Source: Bacteroidaceae bacterium (lineage in GTDB: Bacteria; Bacteroidota; Bacteroidia; Bacteroidales; Bacteroidaceae). Taken from it: a stretch of DNA of 37,842 bases. The DNA lies in assembly GCA_017483665.1 (NCBI GenBank), contig JAFUVM010000103.1:1-37842 (forward strand), read 5' to 3'. Made by a program: the position numbers and the translations under genes. Positions 7,668 to 14,378 of the stretch are shown here, piece by piece; the stretch's first letter is position 1; every line of letters starts with the position of its first letter. A model generated the notes under the pieces. The model was not told where the DNA came from. It ran no database searches and was given only the letters and a program-made list of their open reading frames with translations.

Positions 7668-8566
7668 AGGCCTACTATCTCTTTTACGCTTGCAAAACCA
7701 TGCTTGTCGAGGTATTCACCGATGCCCTCCGCCACCTTGACGCTAATGGTCGGATCGAGGAAATTGGCTGTCCCTATCTCTATCGCCGAAGCGCCCGCCA
7801 ACAGGAACTCCACTGCATCCTTGGCGTTGCTGATGCCGCCAAGCCCGACAACGGGAATCTGTACAGCATGCGCCACCTGGTAGACCATACGCAAGGCCAC
7901 TGGCTTGATGCACGGACCGCTGAGGCCTCCTGTTCCGATGCTCAGGATGCGCTTGCGTTTCTCCACGTCGATAGCCATTCCCATCAGCGTGTTGATCAAG
8001 CTCACGGCATCGGCACCGGCATCCTGCACCGCAAGGGCAATGTCCGTGATGCTGGTCACATTGGGCGAAAGCTTCACGATAAGCGTCTTGCCGTAAGCCT
8101 CGCGTACCGCTTTCACCACACTGGCCGCGCCATCGGTCGTCGTGCCGAATGCCATGCCGCCGTGCTTGACGTTGGGGCACGAGATATTGAGTTCGATGGC
8201 TGGGATGCACTCCAGTTCATTGATACGCGCCGCGCATTCGGCATAGTCCTCAGGGCTGTTGCCGGACACATTGACTATCATATTGGTGCGAACGTCCTTT
8301 ATCTGCGGATAGATATGCGTGCAGAAATAGTCCACACCCTTGTTCTGCAGACCCACACAATTGAGCATTCCCTGTGCTGTCTCCGCCATCCGGGGATAGG
8401 GATTGCCTTCCCTGGGGTGCAACGTCGTACCCTTGACGATTATGCCTCCCAAGCGGCTCAGGTCAATGAAATCCGCATATTCGATGCCATAGCCGAACGT
8501 TCCGCTGGCCGTGAGAACAGGATTCGCAAGCTCAAGGCCTGCTATGTTAACTCTTAAATCTGCCAT
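7658..8566 (-). CDS. pyrD: Dihydroorotate dehydrogenase B, catalytic subunit
   Basis: A 302-residue FMN-containing TIM barrel of class 1B, oxidising dihydroorotate to orotate with NAD via the PyrK subunit. Seen motifs: [13 protein letters not shown] near the N-terminus, ELNISCPN with the active-site cysteine (the class 1 base), KLSPNVT, and [12 protein letters not shown] with IEIGTANF as the phosphate/FMN-binding region. The length fits PyrDB. It begins seven bases after pyrK, its required partner, and its end overlaps the trmD start. The whole gene appears intact. Confidence 0.96.
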   Translation of the reverse strand: MADLRVNIAGLELANPVLTASGTFGYGIEYADFIDLSRLGGIIVKGTTLHPREGNPYPRMAETAQGMLNCVGLQNKGVDYFCTHIYPQIKDVRTNMIVNVSGNSPEDYAECAARINELECIPAIELNISCPNVKHGGMAFGTTTDGAASVVKAVREAYGKTLIVKLSPNVTSITDIALAVQDAGADAVSLINTLMGMAIDVEKRKRILSIGTGGLSGPCIKPVALRMVYQVAHAVQIPVVGLGGISNAKDAVEFLLAGASAIEIGTANFLDPTISVKVAEGIGEYLDKHGFASVKEIVGLCE

Positions 8567-8572
8567 TTTAAC

Positions 8573-9346
8573 CTACCACTTCAGTTTCTTTATGCCAAAT
8601 ACCGGTCCCTCTTTGCAGACACAGACGTTGCCGTCCACGGTGTCCTCCACGCAGCAGAGACAGGCACCCAAGCCGCATGCCATCATATTCTCCAGGCTCA
8701 CTTCGCACGGAACGCCTTCCCTTCTTGCATAGGAAGCCATTGCCATCATCATGGGCTTAGGTCCGCATACTGCTATGCGGTCAAATCGTTTCTGCTGCAA
8801 CACGCTGTGCTGGGTCACAAAACCCCTTTCGCCTTCGGAACCATCCTCCGTCGTCACATAGACATCGCCGCAGGCACGATAGGCATCCAGCAGGAGCAAG
8901 TCCGAGGCACTGCGTGCACCAAGCAGGAACGCGGGACGCACGCCCATCCGCAGCATCTCTCTCCCCATAAAGAGGAGGGGAGCGATGCCTATGCCCCCGC
9001 CGACGAGCAAGAACTGCTCCGCCGCAGACGTGGGCATCGTAAAGCCCCGTCCAAGGGGAAGAACAGCATTCAGCACCGACCCAGGCTGTTTTTTCCGAAG
9101 CGAAGAAGTGCCTTCGCCTACCATCTGCACGAGGAAGCTGACTTCGTTCTTTTCGCGGTCCAGATTGTGTATACTGATGGGCCGTCGCAGGAAGGTCTCC
9201 TTGCTGTCATCGATACGAAGCTGTGCGAACTGCCCCGGACACATGTCGGGAAGTGCCCCCATCGGATTGGTAGCCACGAGCAACAGATGGCGCTCGCCGA
9301 GGCGTTCCACACGGGTGACACGAAGGTCCAAAACGTACTTCATCAT
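8573..9346 (-). CDS. pyrK: Dihydroorotate dehydrogenase B, electron-transfer subunit
   Basis: About 257 residues: a ferredoxin-reductase-type FAD/NAD domain plus a [2Fe-2S] site. LRRPISIHNLD is the FAD-binding RxxS region, LLVGGGIGIAPLL the nucleotide-binding loop, and VCGPKPMM the NAD-binding CGP motif. The four cluster cysteines lie in CGLGACLCCVED and VCVCKEGPVFG. PyrK passes electrons from PyrD's FMN to NAD. The start is ambiguous among ATG codons at 9352, 9346 and 9343. The longer frame from 9397 runs back over the promoter and is rejected. It is the first gene of pyrK-pyrD-trmD-zeta-small gene, with a promoter box at 9371-9378. Confidence 0.93.
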   Translation of the reverse strand: MMKYVLDLRVTRVERLGERHLLLVATNPMGALPDMCPGQFAQLRIDDSKETFLRRPISIHNLDREKNEVSFLVQMVGEGTSSLRKKQPGSVLNAVLPLGRGFTMPTSAAEQFLLVGGGIGIAPLLFMGREMLRMGVRPAFLLGARSASDLLLLDAYRACGDVYVTTEDGSEGERGFVTQHSVLQQKRFDRIAVCGPKPMMMAMASYARREGVPCEVSLENMMACGLGACLCCVEDTVDGNVCVCKEGPVFGIKKLKW

Positions 9347-9370
9347 ATACATTATTAATAAATGACGCTG

Positions 9371-9378
9371 CGAAGGTA
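9371..9378 (-). promoter_or_regulatory. Promoter -7 box TACCTTCG of the pyrK operon
   Basis: TACCTTCG on the minus strand differs from TAnnTTTG at one base; TTG lies about 18 bp upstream. It would give a leader of about 15-20 nt. It directly follows the T run of the upstream gene's terminator. Confidence 0.55.
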
Positions 9379-9379
9379 C

Positions 9380-9411
9380 AAAAAAATATCGGAACACAAC
9401 GCATGTTCCGA
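9380..9411 (-). terminator. Terminator of the XRE regulator gene
   Basis: Arms TCGGAACA and TGTTCCGA (9389-9396 and 9404-9411) flank a seven-base loop and are followed, on the minus strand, by TATTTTTTTG. It starts eight bases past the regulator's stop. The palindrome overlaps the upstream element of the pyrK promoter, so it could also act as an operator. Confidence 0.75.
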
Positions 9412-9418
9412 CACTTTT

Positions 9419-9874
9419 TCACACTTTTCTGGGGAAAACTTCAAAAGTACCATCGTCATAGAACACGCGGATTTCCGATATACGCCGCATGGGTTTGTCG
9501 GGATTTTTCTGGACAACGGCAGAATACGGCACTTGAGGGGGCACCTGAGAGGGCACAATATTCTGCTCCGAGAAGCTTCCCTGAACGGGATAGCCAGCGG
9601 AGGGCGGCATGGTGGCAAGTTCCTCAGCTTCGCCCGCCGCAGAGGGAGGAAGAGCCGGAGTGCCGGAGACGAGCATCTCGCCCTTGCCGTCGATGAGCCA
9701 ACCCATGTTGACCTCGGGGAAGCGCTCGTGGATATTGTTCACCGTGTTGAGCGTCGGTTTTGTCCGACCGTTGAAGATACTCGAAAGTGCTCCCTCTGAT
9801 ATGCATATCTCGGAGGCGAATGTTTTCTGCGACATGCCCATTTGTTTCATCAAGGCAATAATGCGATCCTTCAT
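9419..9874 (-). CDS. XRE-family helix-turn-helix regulator
   Basis: A 151-residue protein with an N-terminal lambda-repressor-like domain: RIIALMKQMGMSQKTFASE, then ICISEGALSSIFNGRTKPTL as the recognition helix region. A proline/alanine-rich linker follows (about residues 70-125). The conserved tail RRISEIRVFYDDGTFEVF is a feature I recall from Bacteroidales regulators of this type. The ATG at 9874 is chosen because the longer frame begins with TTG at 9898. It has its own promoter (9930-9937) and terminator and lies directly upstream of pyrK. Target and ligand are unknown; autoregulation or control of the flanking AT-rich region is possible but not shown. Confidence 0.85.
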   Translation of the reverse strand: MKDRIIALMKQMGMSQKTFASEICISEGALSSIFNGRTKPTLNTVNNIHERFPEVNMGWLIDGKGEMLVSGTPALPPSAAGEAEELATMPPSAGYPVQGSFSEQNIVPSQVPPQVPYSAVVQKNPDKPMRRISEIRVFYDDGTFEVFPRKV

Positions 9875-9929
9875 AATTTTTAGTGCGCTATAGGGCAAAG
9901 CCCGATTCTTTATGTTTCTAAACCGGATG

Positions 9930-9937
9930 CAAAGTTA
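9930..9937 (-). promoter_or_regulatory. Promoter -7 box TAACTTTG of the XRE gene
   Basis: Exact TAnnTTTG match on the minus strand with TTTG 19 bp upstream. It lies about 56 bases before the ATG at 9874. The leader contains a small GGGC/GCCC hairpin. Confidence 0.75.
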
Positions 9938-10325
9938 CGAAATTCGATTCAATTCTCAAAACTTTTGGTTTGAAAACTTGCAATTTAACCCTTCGATGCA
10001 ATTCACAACACAAAAGTTTACATTCCTAAACACACAATTTACATTTGTGCCATTTAGCTTTTCAAATCACATAAACCACACCGAAATCGACTTAAAGAGA
10101 GGCGGTTTCACTAAAGTACCGCAAAACGTTGGCTTTGAAAATGTAATTTGGTCCTGAAAACACCGGGACGAGGCGTTTCGGCCCAAAAATTGCATCATGC
10201 CACTCCATGTGTGCAAAAGTATGCGTCCCATTCCTTAACAAATGTTTGGTAACCACTGATTCTTAGTATCGTACAATGGTCACTTTCCCGCGAATAAAAA
10301 CCCGTTTAGATATGCAATTCCGTGC

Positions 10326-10369
10326 GTTTCAGTTTAGAAATGCAAATTTGCAAACCTAAACAGCGAAAC
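10326..10369. repeat. 44-bp interrupted palindrome
   Basis: Nested complementary arms GTTTC/GAAAC (10326-10330, 10365-10369) and GTTTAG/CTAAAC (10332-10337, 10356-10361) enclose the perfect 12-base palindrome TGCAAATTTGCA (10341-10352). It may be a regulator-binding site or a cruciform-forming sequence. Confidence 0.8.
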
Positions 10370-10664
10370 TGAGCGTTATGTCACACTTGTGGAGGACTTA
10401 TCCCGCAAACAGAGCACCATTATGCAAATGTAAATTTTGATTTGAAAAGCTAAACACACAGCAAAAGGGCGAAGAGGACGGGGAACCGCGGTTTGGGGCC
10501 TGAATTTTCGATTTTTGCCGCCTTTCGGGAGAATGTCCGTCGCGGCTAAATCCGTGCGATTCTCAGAGGGCCAGAAACCTGCATAAAGCTTTTGAGTTCA
10601 ACGCATAACGCCGAAAAATCAGGTTCGCGGCGCGCGTCAAAATAGAACGGGAAAGGGGGCTTTT

Positions 10665-11684
10665 TTAGTGCAGAATGAAGAAAATCAGGTCCTGCAAGAG
10701 CTCTTCGTGGGGTGTTCTGCAGCCCTCTACCCCCTTGCTCCAAGCGTCAGTTTTGCGTATTTCACCCAGAATCTGCATAACCTTCACTCCGGAGTAGTTC
10801 CTGCGGGCCGGTCCGACGTCCTGTCGCACCTTCCATTCGCTCTTCCCTATCCATGCTGCAATGCTCGCATCGGTTCTGTCCGGTGCATAATAGGCCAGCA
10901 TAACGTCGGAAAAGAATGTAAATAAATTTGTCAAGGTGCGCACGATGGAGAAGCTACGAGGGTTGCCCTGATAGTATTTCACGATTTGGTTGGCACGATA
11001 GACGTTGCGGGCGGCCAAGGCAGCCTGCAGTTCGAAATCGTTGAAATCCTTGCTCATGCCCGTCTGTTGCTCCACGAGGTCGGCACCCACTACCCTGCCG
11101 TCTTTCGGGAGGGCCAGCAGGAGTTTGTCCATCTCCGTGGTGAGACGGCTCAGGTCGGCACCTACGTGTCCGGCAAGCATCTGCACGGCTCGCGGCTCGA
11201 TGTCTACGCCTTTTTGGCGGAAATACTGGGCGATGAAGGGCGGAAGCTGATTGTCGAAGAGCTTGCGGCTCTCGTAGACCACGCCCACCTGCTGCAGGGC
11301 TTTGGCCGCAGCCTTGCGCATATCCAGCTTGCCATGCTTGTGGCAGAAGACAAGTACCGTGGAGGGTGTGAGATGGGCGAGGTAGGCCTCAAGTCCGTCC
11401 AGCGAGCGTATGGCCTGTGCTTCGCGCACGAGTACAACGCGCCGCTCGGCCATCATGGGATAGGCATGCGCCAGCTCTATCACTTTGTCGACGTTTGTTT
11501 CTGCGCCATACACGACGTCAAGATTGAAATCTCTCTCATCCTTGCTCAGCACAGCGTCCACTATGGCGTCGCTCAGACGGTCGATATAGTAGTCCTCCTC
11601 GCCCATCAGATAATAGACGGGAGCAATCTTCTGCGCCTTGACATCGCGCAGGATTTCCTCGTAGGTGACGGTTCTTGCTGCCAT
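10665..11684 (-). CDS. holA: DNA polymerase III subunit delta
   Basis: A 339-residue clamp-loader delta subunit, which opens the beta sliding clamp. Features: APVYYLMGEEDYYIDRLSDA at the N-terminus (the PVYLL.GEE pattern), ERRVVLVREAQ, and the middle domain IEPRAVQMLAGHVGADLSRL followed by TEMDKLLLAL. The C-terminal helical collar domain contains RSFSIVRTLTNLFTFFSDVML. No Walker ATPase site is expected in delta and none is present. It lies 24 bases downstream of amn on the same strand and has no promoter box of its own. Length and motifs are normal. Confidence 0.92.
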   Translation of the reverse strand: MAARTVTYEEILRDVKAQKIAPVYYLMGEEDYYIDRLSDAIVDAVLSKDERDFNLDVVYGAETNVDKVIELAHAYPMMAERRVVLVREAQAIRSLDGLEAYLAHLTPSTVLVFCHKHGKLDMRKAAAKALQQVGVVYESRKLFDNQLPPFIAQYFRQKGVDIEPRAVQMLAGHVGADLSRLTTEMDKLLLALPKDGRVVGADLVEQQTGMSKDFNDFELQAALAARNVYRANQIVKYYQGNPRSFSIVRTLTNLFTFFSDVMLAYYAPDRTDASIAAWIGKSEWKVRQDVGPARRNYSGVKVMQILGEIRKTDAWSKGVEGCRTPHEELLQDLIFFILH

Positions 11685-11708
11685 AGGGAAAAGGGTTCAG
11701 TGTAAAGG

Positions 11709-12485
11709 TCAATAGTCGAATTTCAGGTGACGCACGGTCTTCTTGTCCTGCTTAATCATTTCGAGTGCCTGGATGCCGATGTTCACGTGGTTTATCACGT
11801 AGCTGGCTGTCACTTGGCGGTCGCTGTCGCTGGTCTTCACGCCTTCGGGCGTCATGGGGTTGTCGCTGACGAGCAGGAGGGCTCCCGTGGGGATGTGATT
11901 GGCAAATCCACAAGTGAAAAGCGTTGCCGTCTCCATGTCCACAGCCATAGCTCTGGTGGTGCGCAGGTATTCCTTGAACTGGTCGTCGTGCTCCCACACG
12001 CGGCGGTTGGTGGTGAAGACCGTTCCGGTCCAGTAGTCGAAGCCCATGTCGCGGATGGTACTGCTGACGGCACGCTGCAGCATGAAGGCCGGCAGGGCGG
12101 GCACTTCGGGCGGGAAGTAGTCGTTGCTCGTACCTTCTCCCCTGATGCCAGCTATGGGCAGCACCAGGTCGCCGCGCTGTGTCTTTTGCGAGATGCCGCC
12201 GCACTTGCCCAGGAAGAGGCATGCGCGGGGCTTGATGGCGCTGAGCAGGTCCATGATGATGGCGGCGTTGGGGCTTCCCATGCCGAAGTTGATGATGGTG
12301 ATGCCGTCGGCCGTGGCGCACCGCATGTTGGAACTGTAGTCGGGTTTCTCGATGCCGAAGTTATCGCAGAAGATGTCCACATAGTTGTTGAAGTTCGTCA
12401 ACAGGATGTACTGTCCGAAGCCTTCGAGCGGCATTTGCGTGTATCTTGGCAGCCAATTTTCTACAATTTCTTGCTTTGTCTTCAT
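11709..12485 (-). CDS. amn: AMP nucleosidase, short Bacteroidetes form
   Basis: A 258-residue member of the nucleoside phosphorylase fold, cleaving AMP to adenine and ribose 5-phosphate. ITIINFGMGSPNAAIIMDLL is the phosphate-site region. FLGKCGGISQKTQRGDLVLP and AMAVDMETATLFTCGF carry the conserved base-site and MET segments, and LLLVSDNPM the catalytic aspartate. It lacks the extra N-terminal domain of the long E. coli enzyme. It is transcribed from 12507-12514 and is followed by holA. Confidence 0.9.
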   Translation of the reverse strand: MKTKQEIVENWLPRYTQMPLEGFGQYILLTNFNNYVDIFCDNFGIEKPDYSSNMRCATADGITIINFGMGSPNAAIIMDLLSAIKPRACLFLGKCGGISQKTQRGDLVLPIAGIRGEGTSNDYFPPEVPALPAFMLQRAVSSTIRDMGFDYWTGTVFTTNRRVWEHDDQFKEYLRTTRAMAVDMETATLFTCGFANHIPTGALLLVSDNPMTPEGVKTSDSDRQVTASYVINHVNIGIQALEMIKQDKKTVRHLKFDY

Positions 12486-12493
12486 GTTTTATG

Positions 12494-12501
12494 TAATTTT
12501 G
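12494..12501 (+). promoter_or_regulatory. Promoter -7 box TAATTTTG of the HsdR_N gene
   Basis: Exact TAnnTTTG match with TTG 20 bp upstream, 28 bases before the ATG at 12529. It lies five bases from the opposing amn box. Confidence 0.65.
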
Positions 12502-12506
12502 CAGGA

Positions 12507-12514
12507 CAAAGTTA
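12507..12514 (-). promoter_or_regulatory. Promoter -7 box TAACTTTG of amn
   Basis: Exact TAnnTTTG match on the minus strand, 22 bases before the amn ATG. The two -7 boxes of the divergent genes face each other, so their predicted start sites cross. Confidence 0.65.
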
Positions 12515-12528
12515 CTAAAAAATACGAT

Positions 12529-12999
12529 ATGGAGGCACTGAACATCCCGAAAACAGACCTAAAAATCGTCACAAGGGAAGGGAAACAGCTCGTTTTCGAT
12601 GTTCTGAGACGGAAATTTGTGTCCCTGACACCCGAAGAGTGGGTGCGGCAGCAGTTCGTCCACTTCCTTGTGAACGGCAAGGGATATCCTGCGGCCTGCA
12701 TCGGCAACGAGGTGTCCATCCGGCTGGGCAGTACGCGCAAGCGGTGCGACACGGTGGTCTACGGCCGGCACGCCGAACCTCTGATGATTGTGGAGTACAA
12801 GGCGCCGGGCGTGGAGATTACGCAGCAGGTCTTCGAGCAGATCAGCCGCTACAACATCCGTCTGCACGTACAGTGGCTCATTGTGAGCAACGGACTGCAA
12901 CACTATTGCTGCCACATCGACTATTCAAGCGGCACTTACCGTTTCGTGGAGGACATCCCGCCCTACTCCGACATCGCAGGCACAGAGCCCTCCGCCTGA
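12529..12999 (+). CDS. Stand-alone HsdR N-terminal-like nuclease-fold protein
   Basis: A 156-residue protein consisting only of the type I restriction R-subunit N-terminal-like domain (HSDR_N_2). KRCDTVVYGRHAEPLMIVEYK holds the PD-(D/E)XK-like core: D in CDTVVY and the ExK of VEYK. PEEWVRQQFVHFLVNGKGYP precedes it. No helicase or methylase gene is nearby, so this is not a restriction system. From memory, this gene opposite holA/amn is a recurring Bacteroidales arrangement. The start at 12529 follows a promoter box by 28 bases and excludes the longer frame that overlaps amn. A housekeeping DNA-repair or recombination role is conceivable; function is unknown. Confidence 0.8.
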   Translation: MEALNIPKTDLKIVTREGKQLVFDVLRRKFVSLTPEEWVRQQFVHFLVNGKGYPAACIGNEVSIRLGSTRKRCDTVVYGRHAEPLMIVEYKAPGVEITQQVFEQISRYNIRLHVQWLIVSNGLQHYCCHIDYSSGTYRFVEDIPPYSDIAGTEPSA

Positions 13000-13018
13000 C
13001 CGCCCGGCGTACATTTCT

Positions 13019-13370
13019 CCCGGAAAGCTCCGGCGCTTATTCCAATGATGCTTTGTGCTTATTTCGGGAATGCCTCATGCTTATTTCCAAACGCTTCGTG
13101 CTTTTTTCCAAATGCTTCGTGCTCATTTCCCAAATGCTTCGTGCTCATTATCCAAACGCTTCGTGCTCATTTTGGAAACGTTGGGAACACAATTTGCTGA
13201 CGGCACGTTGCAAAGTTCTTCACCGTCTTTGATAAAACTATTTCAGTGGCTTTGAAATATATTTCAAAGCCTTGGAAATATATTTTAGTGCCTCGGAAAT
13301 ATATTTCCAAGCCACTGAAATAGTTTTTATCCGCGTCGCGAAGAAGTTTACAGGCTTTCGCGAAGGAAAA
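13019..13370. repeat. 22-bp phased degenerate tandem array A (16 units)
   Basis: From 13019 the spacer divides into sixteen consecutive 22-base units, each with AT-rich edges and a GC-richer centre. Sub-families follow one another. Units at 13085-13172 share CCAAATGCTTCGTGCTCATT with few changes. Units at 13239-13326 share a near-palindromic TTTCAAAGCCTTGGAAAT type. The units between are more diverged yet keep the register. The array begins 19 bases after the stop of the HsdR_N gene and ends ten bases before the terminator hairpin of the convergent zinc-ribbon gene. Confidence 0.85.
13235..13326. repeat. Four-unit palindromic block shared with array B
   Basis: Arms 13235-13262 and 13299-13326 are reverse complements at 27 of 28 positions, with a 36-base loop. 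A homologous block in the same unit order lies at about 21749-21842. Confidence 0.85.
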
Positions 13371-13379
13371 GATACACAA

Positions 13380-13418
13380 AGCCCCGCTGCTTCCCGACGT
13401 GAGGGATGCTGCGGGGCT
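13380..13418 (-). terminator. Hairpin terminator of the nif3/zinc-ribbon operon
   Basis: Arms 13380-13395 and 13403-13418 pair at 14 of 16 positions (AGCCCCGC with GCGGGGCT at the base) around a seven-base loop. It lies 67 bases past the minus-strand stop; the following T content is only moderate. Confidence 0.6.
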
Positions 13419-13484
13419 TCGTGCGGCTGTGTGCAGGGGAACTGCGGGCTCCGGCGCACACGGCATGGTATTTCCACCAAGCCT

Positions 13485-14309
13485 TTACTCGGCCTTCTTG
13501 GCCTTCGACTTGCGTGCGGTCTTCTTGGGAGCTGCCTCCTGATTCTCGGAGGGCAGGCCGGCCAGCTCGCGGTCAATCATGATGCGGCCGCAGTACTCGC
13601 AGACGATGATCTTCTTGCGGCTGCGGATGTCGAGCTGACGCTGGGGCGGAATCTTGTTGAAGCAGCCGCAGCAGGCGTCGCGTTGTACGGAGACGATGCC
13701 CAGGCCGTTGCGGCTGTTGCGGCGGATGCGCTTGAAGGCGTTGAGCAGACGGGGCTCGATGGTTATCTCGATGTTCTTGGCACGTTCGCGGAGCTTTTCC
13801 TCTTCGGCCTTTGTCTCGCTGACGATTTCTTCCAGCTCGTCGCGCTTCGTCTCGAGCATCACGCGGCGGTCGTTGACGTCGAGGTTGCAGTGGGTCATCT
13901 CGGTGGTCTTGGCCTTGAGGAGCTCCTTTGCCTCTCCTATCTTCTTCTCGTGCAACTGGTTGTCCAGCTCGGCGTATTCCACCTGCTTGCTCAGGCTGTC
14001 GTACTCGCGATTGTTGCGTACGCTCTGCATCTGCGTGTTGTAGCGCTCGATGTTTGCATTGTTCTCTGCAATCTTGCCGTTGCGCTCGTTGATGTCACGC
14101 TTCAGCTCTGCAATCTCGGTGTTTATTTTCTCTATGCGGGTTGTCATGCCTGCAATCTCGTCCTCCAGGTCCTGCACCTCGAGGGGCAGCTCGCCGCGGA
14201 GCGTCTTGATGCCGTCTATCTCGGACAGGATGCTCTGCAGGGAGTAAAGGTTCTTCAGTTTCTCTTCTACGCTGTAGTCAGCGGGGTCTTTTGCTTTTTC
14301 TCTTGCCAT
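13485..14309 (-). CDS. Coiled-coil protein with C-terminal C4 zinc ribbon
   Basis: A 274-residue protein. Residues of about 10-190 are an almost continuous coiled coil rich in E, K, L and I (EIAGMTTRIEKINTEIAELK and similar heptads). The C-terminus has a C4 zinc ribbon: ACCGCFNKIPPQ supplies CxxC, and IVCEYCGRIM the second CxxC. A lysine/alanine-rich tail follows. This matches the CT398-like family (zf-RING_7), which commonly lies next to nif3 as it does here; the role is unresolved, with proposed links to RNA metabolism or secretion. It is the second gene of the operon, 69 bases after nif3. Confidence 0.88.
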   Translation of the reverse strand: MAREKAKDPADYSVEEKLKNLYSLQSILSEIDGIKTLRGELPLEVQDLEDEIAGMTTRIEKINTEIAELKRDINERNGKIAENNANIERYNTQMQSVRNNREYDSLSKQVEYAELDNQLHEKKIGEAKELLKAKTTEMTHCNLDVNDRRVMLETKRDELEEIVSETKAEEEKLRERAKNIEITIEPRLLNAFKRIRRNSRNGLGIVSVQRDACCGCFNKIPPQRQLDIRSRKKIIVCEYCGRIMIDRELAGLPSENQEAAPKKTARKSKAKKAE

Positions 14310-14378
14310 AATGTAATTTACTATTTAATCATTTACTGTTTACTATTTTATTCTCCCCTAAAGGGGAGTTTAGGGAGC
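14310..14378. repeat. Intergenic spacer with CTCC-type palindrome and TTTACT repeats
   Basis: CTCCCCTAAAGGGGAG (about 14352-14367) is a compact palindrome related to the repeats found inside trmO and glnN. Next to it are degenerate TTTACTRTTT words (14315-14345) that resemble, inverted, those before glnN (about 17378-17412). Confidence 0.7.

Larger units (their letters stand above)
9899..10664. other. 766-bp AT-rich gene-free region with palindromes
   Basis: No convincing gene on either strand. Words such as TTTAGCTTTTCAAATC (10053-10068) recur inverted at 10440-10455, and an ATTTACATTTG word near 10040 recurs inverted near 10425. The order of the two words is swapped, so this is not a simple inverted repeat. 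A strong palindrome sits at 10326-10369. The lower end (about 10480-10664) is GC-rich. I see no DnaA-box cluster. The 65-codon frame at 10546-10743 overlaps holA and is not supported. Confidence 0.6.

Noticed and set aside
8955-8985. CTCCCC-AGGAGGGG sequence in pyrK as another inserted repeat
   Set aside because: It encodes the ordinary PyrK segment LLFMGREM with no extra residues, so the resemblance is coincidental.
9899-10664. Chromosomal origin of replication
   Set aside because: AT-rich, but I see no cluster of DnaA boxes and no dnaA, dnaN or related gene beside it apart from holA.
10546-10743. 65-codon minus-strand frame below holA
   Set aside because: Mostly out-of-frame overlap with the end of holA and no family signal.
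12529-12999. Type I restriction-modification system
   Set aside because: Only an HsdR N-terminal-like domain is present; no helicase, methylase or specificity gene is nearby.
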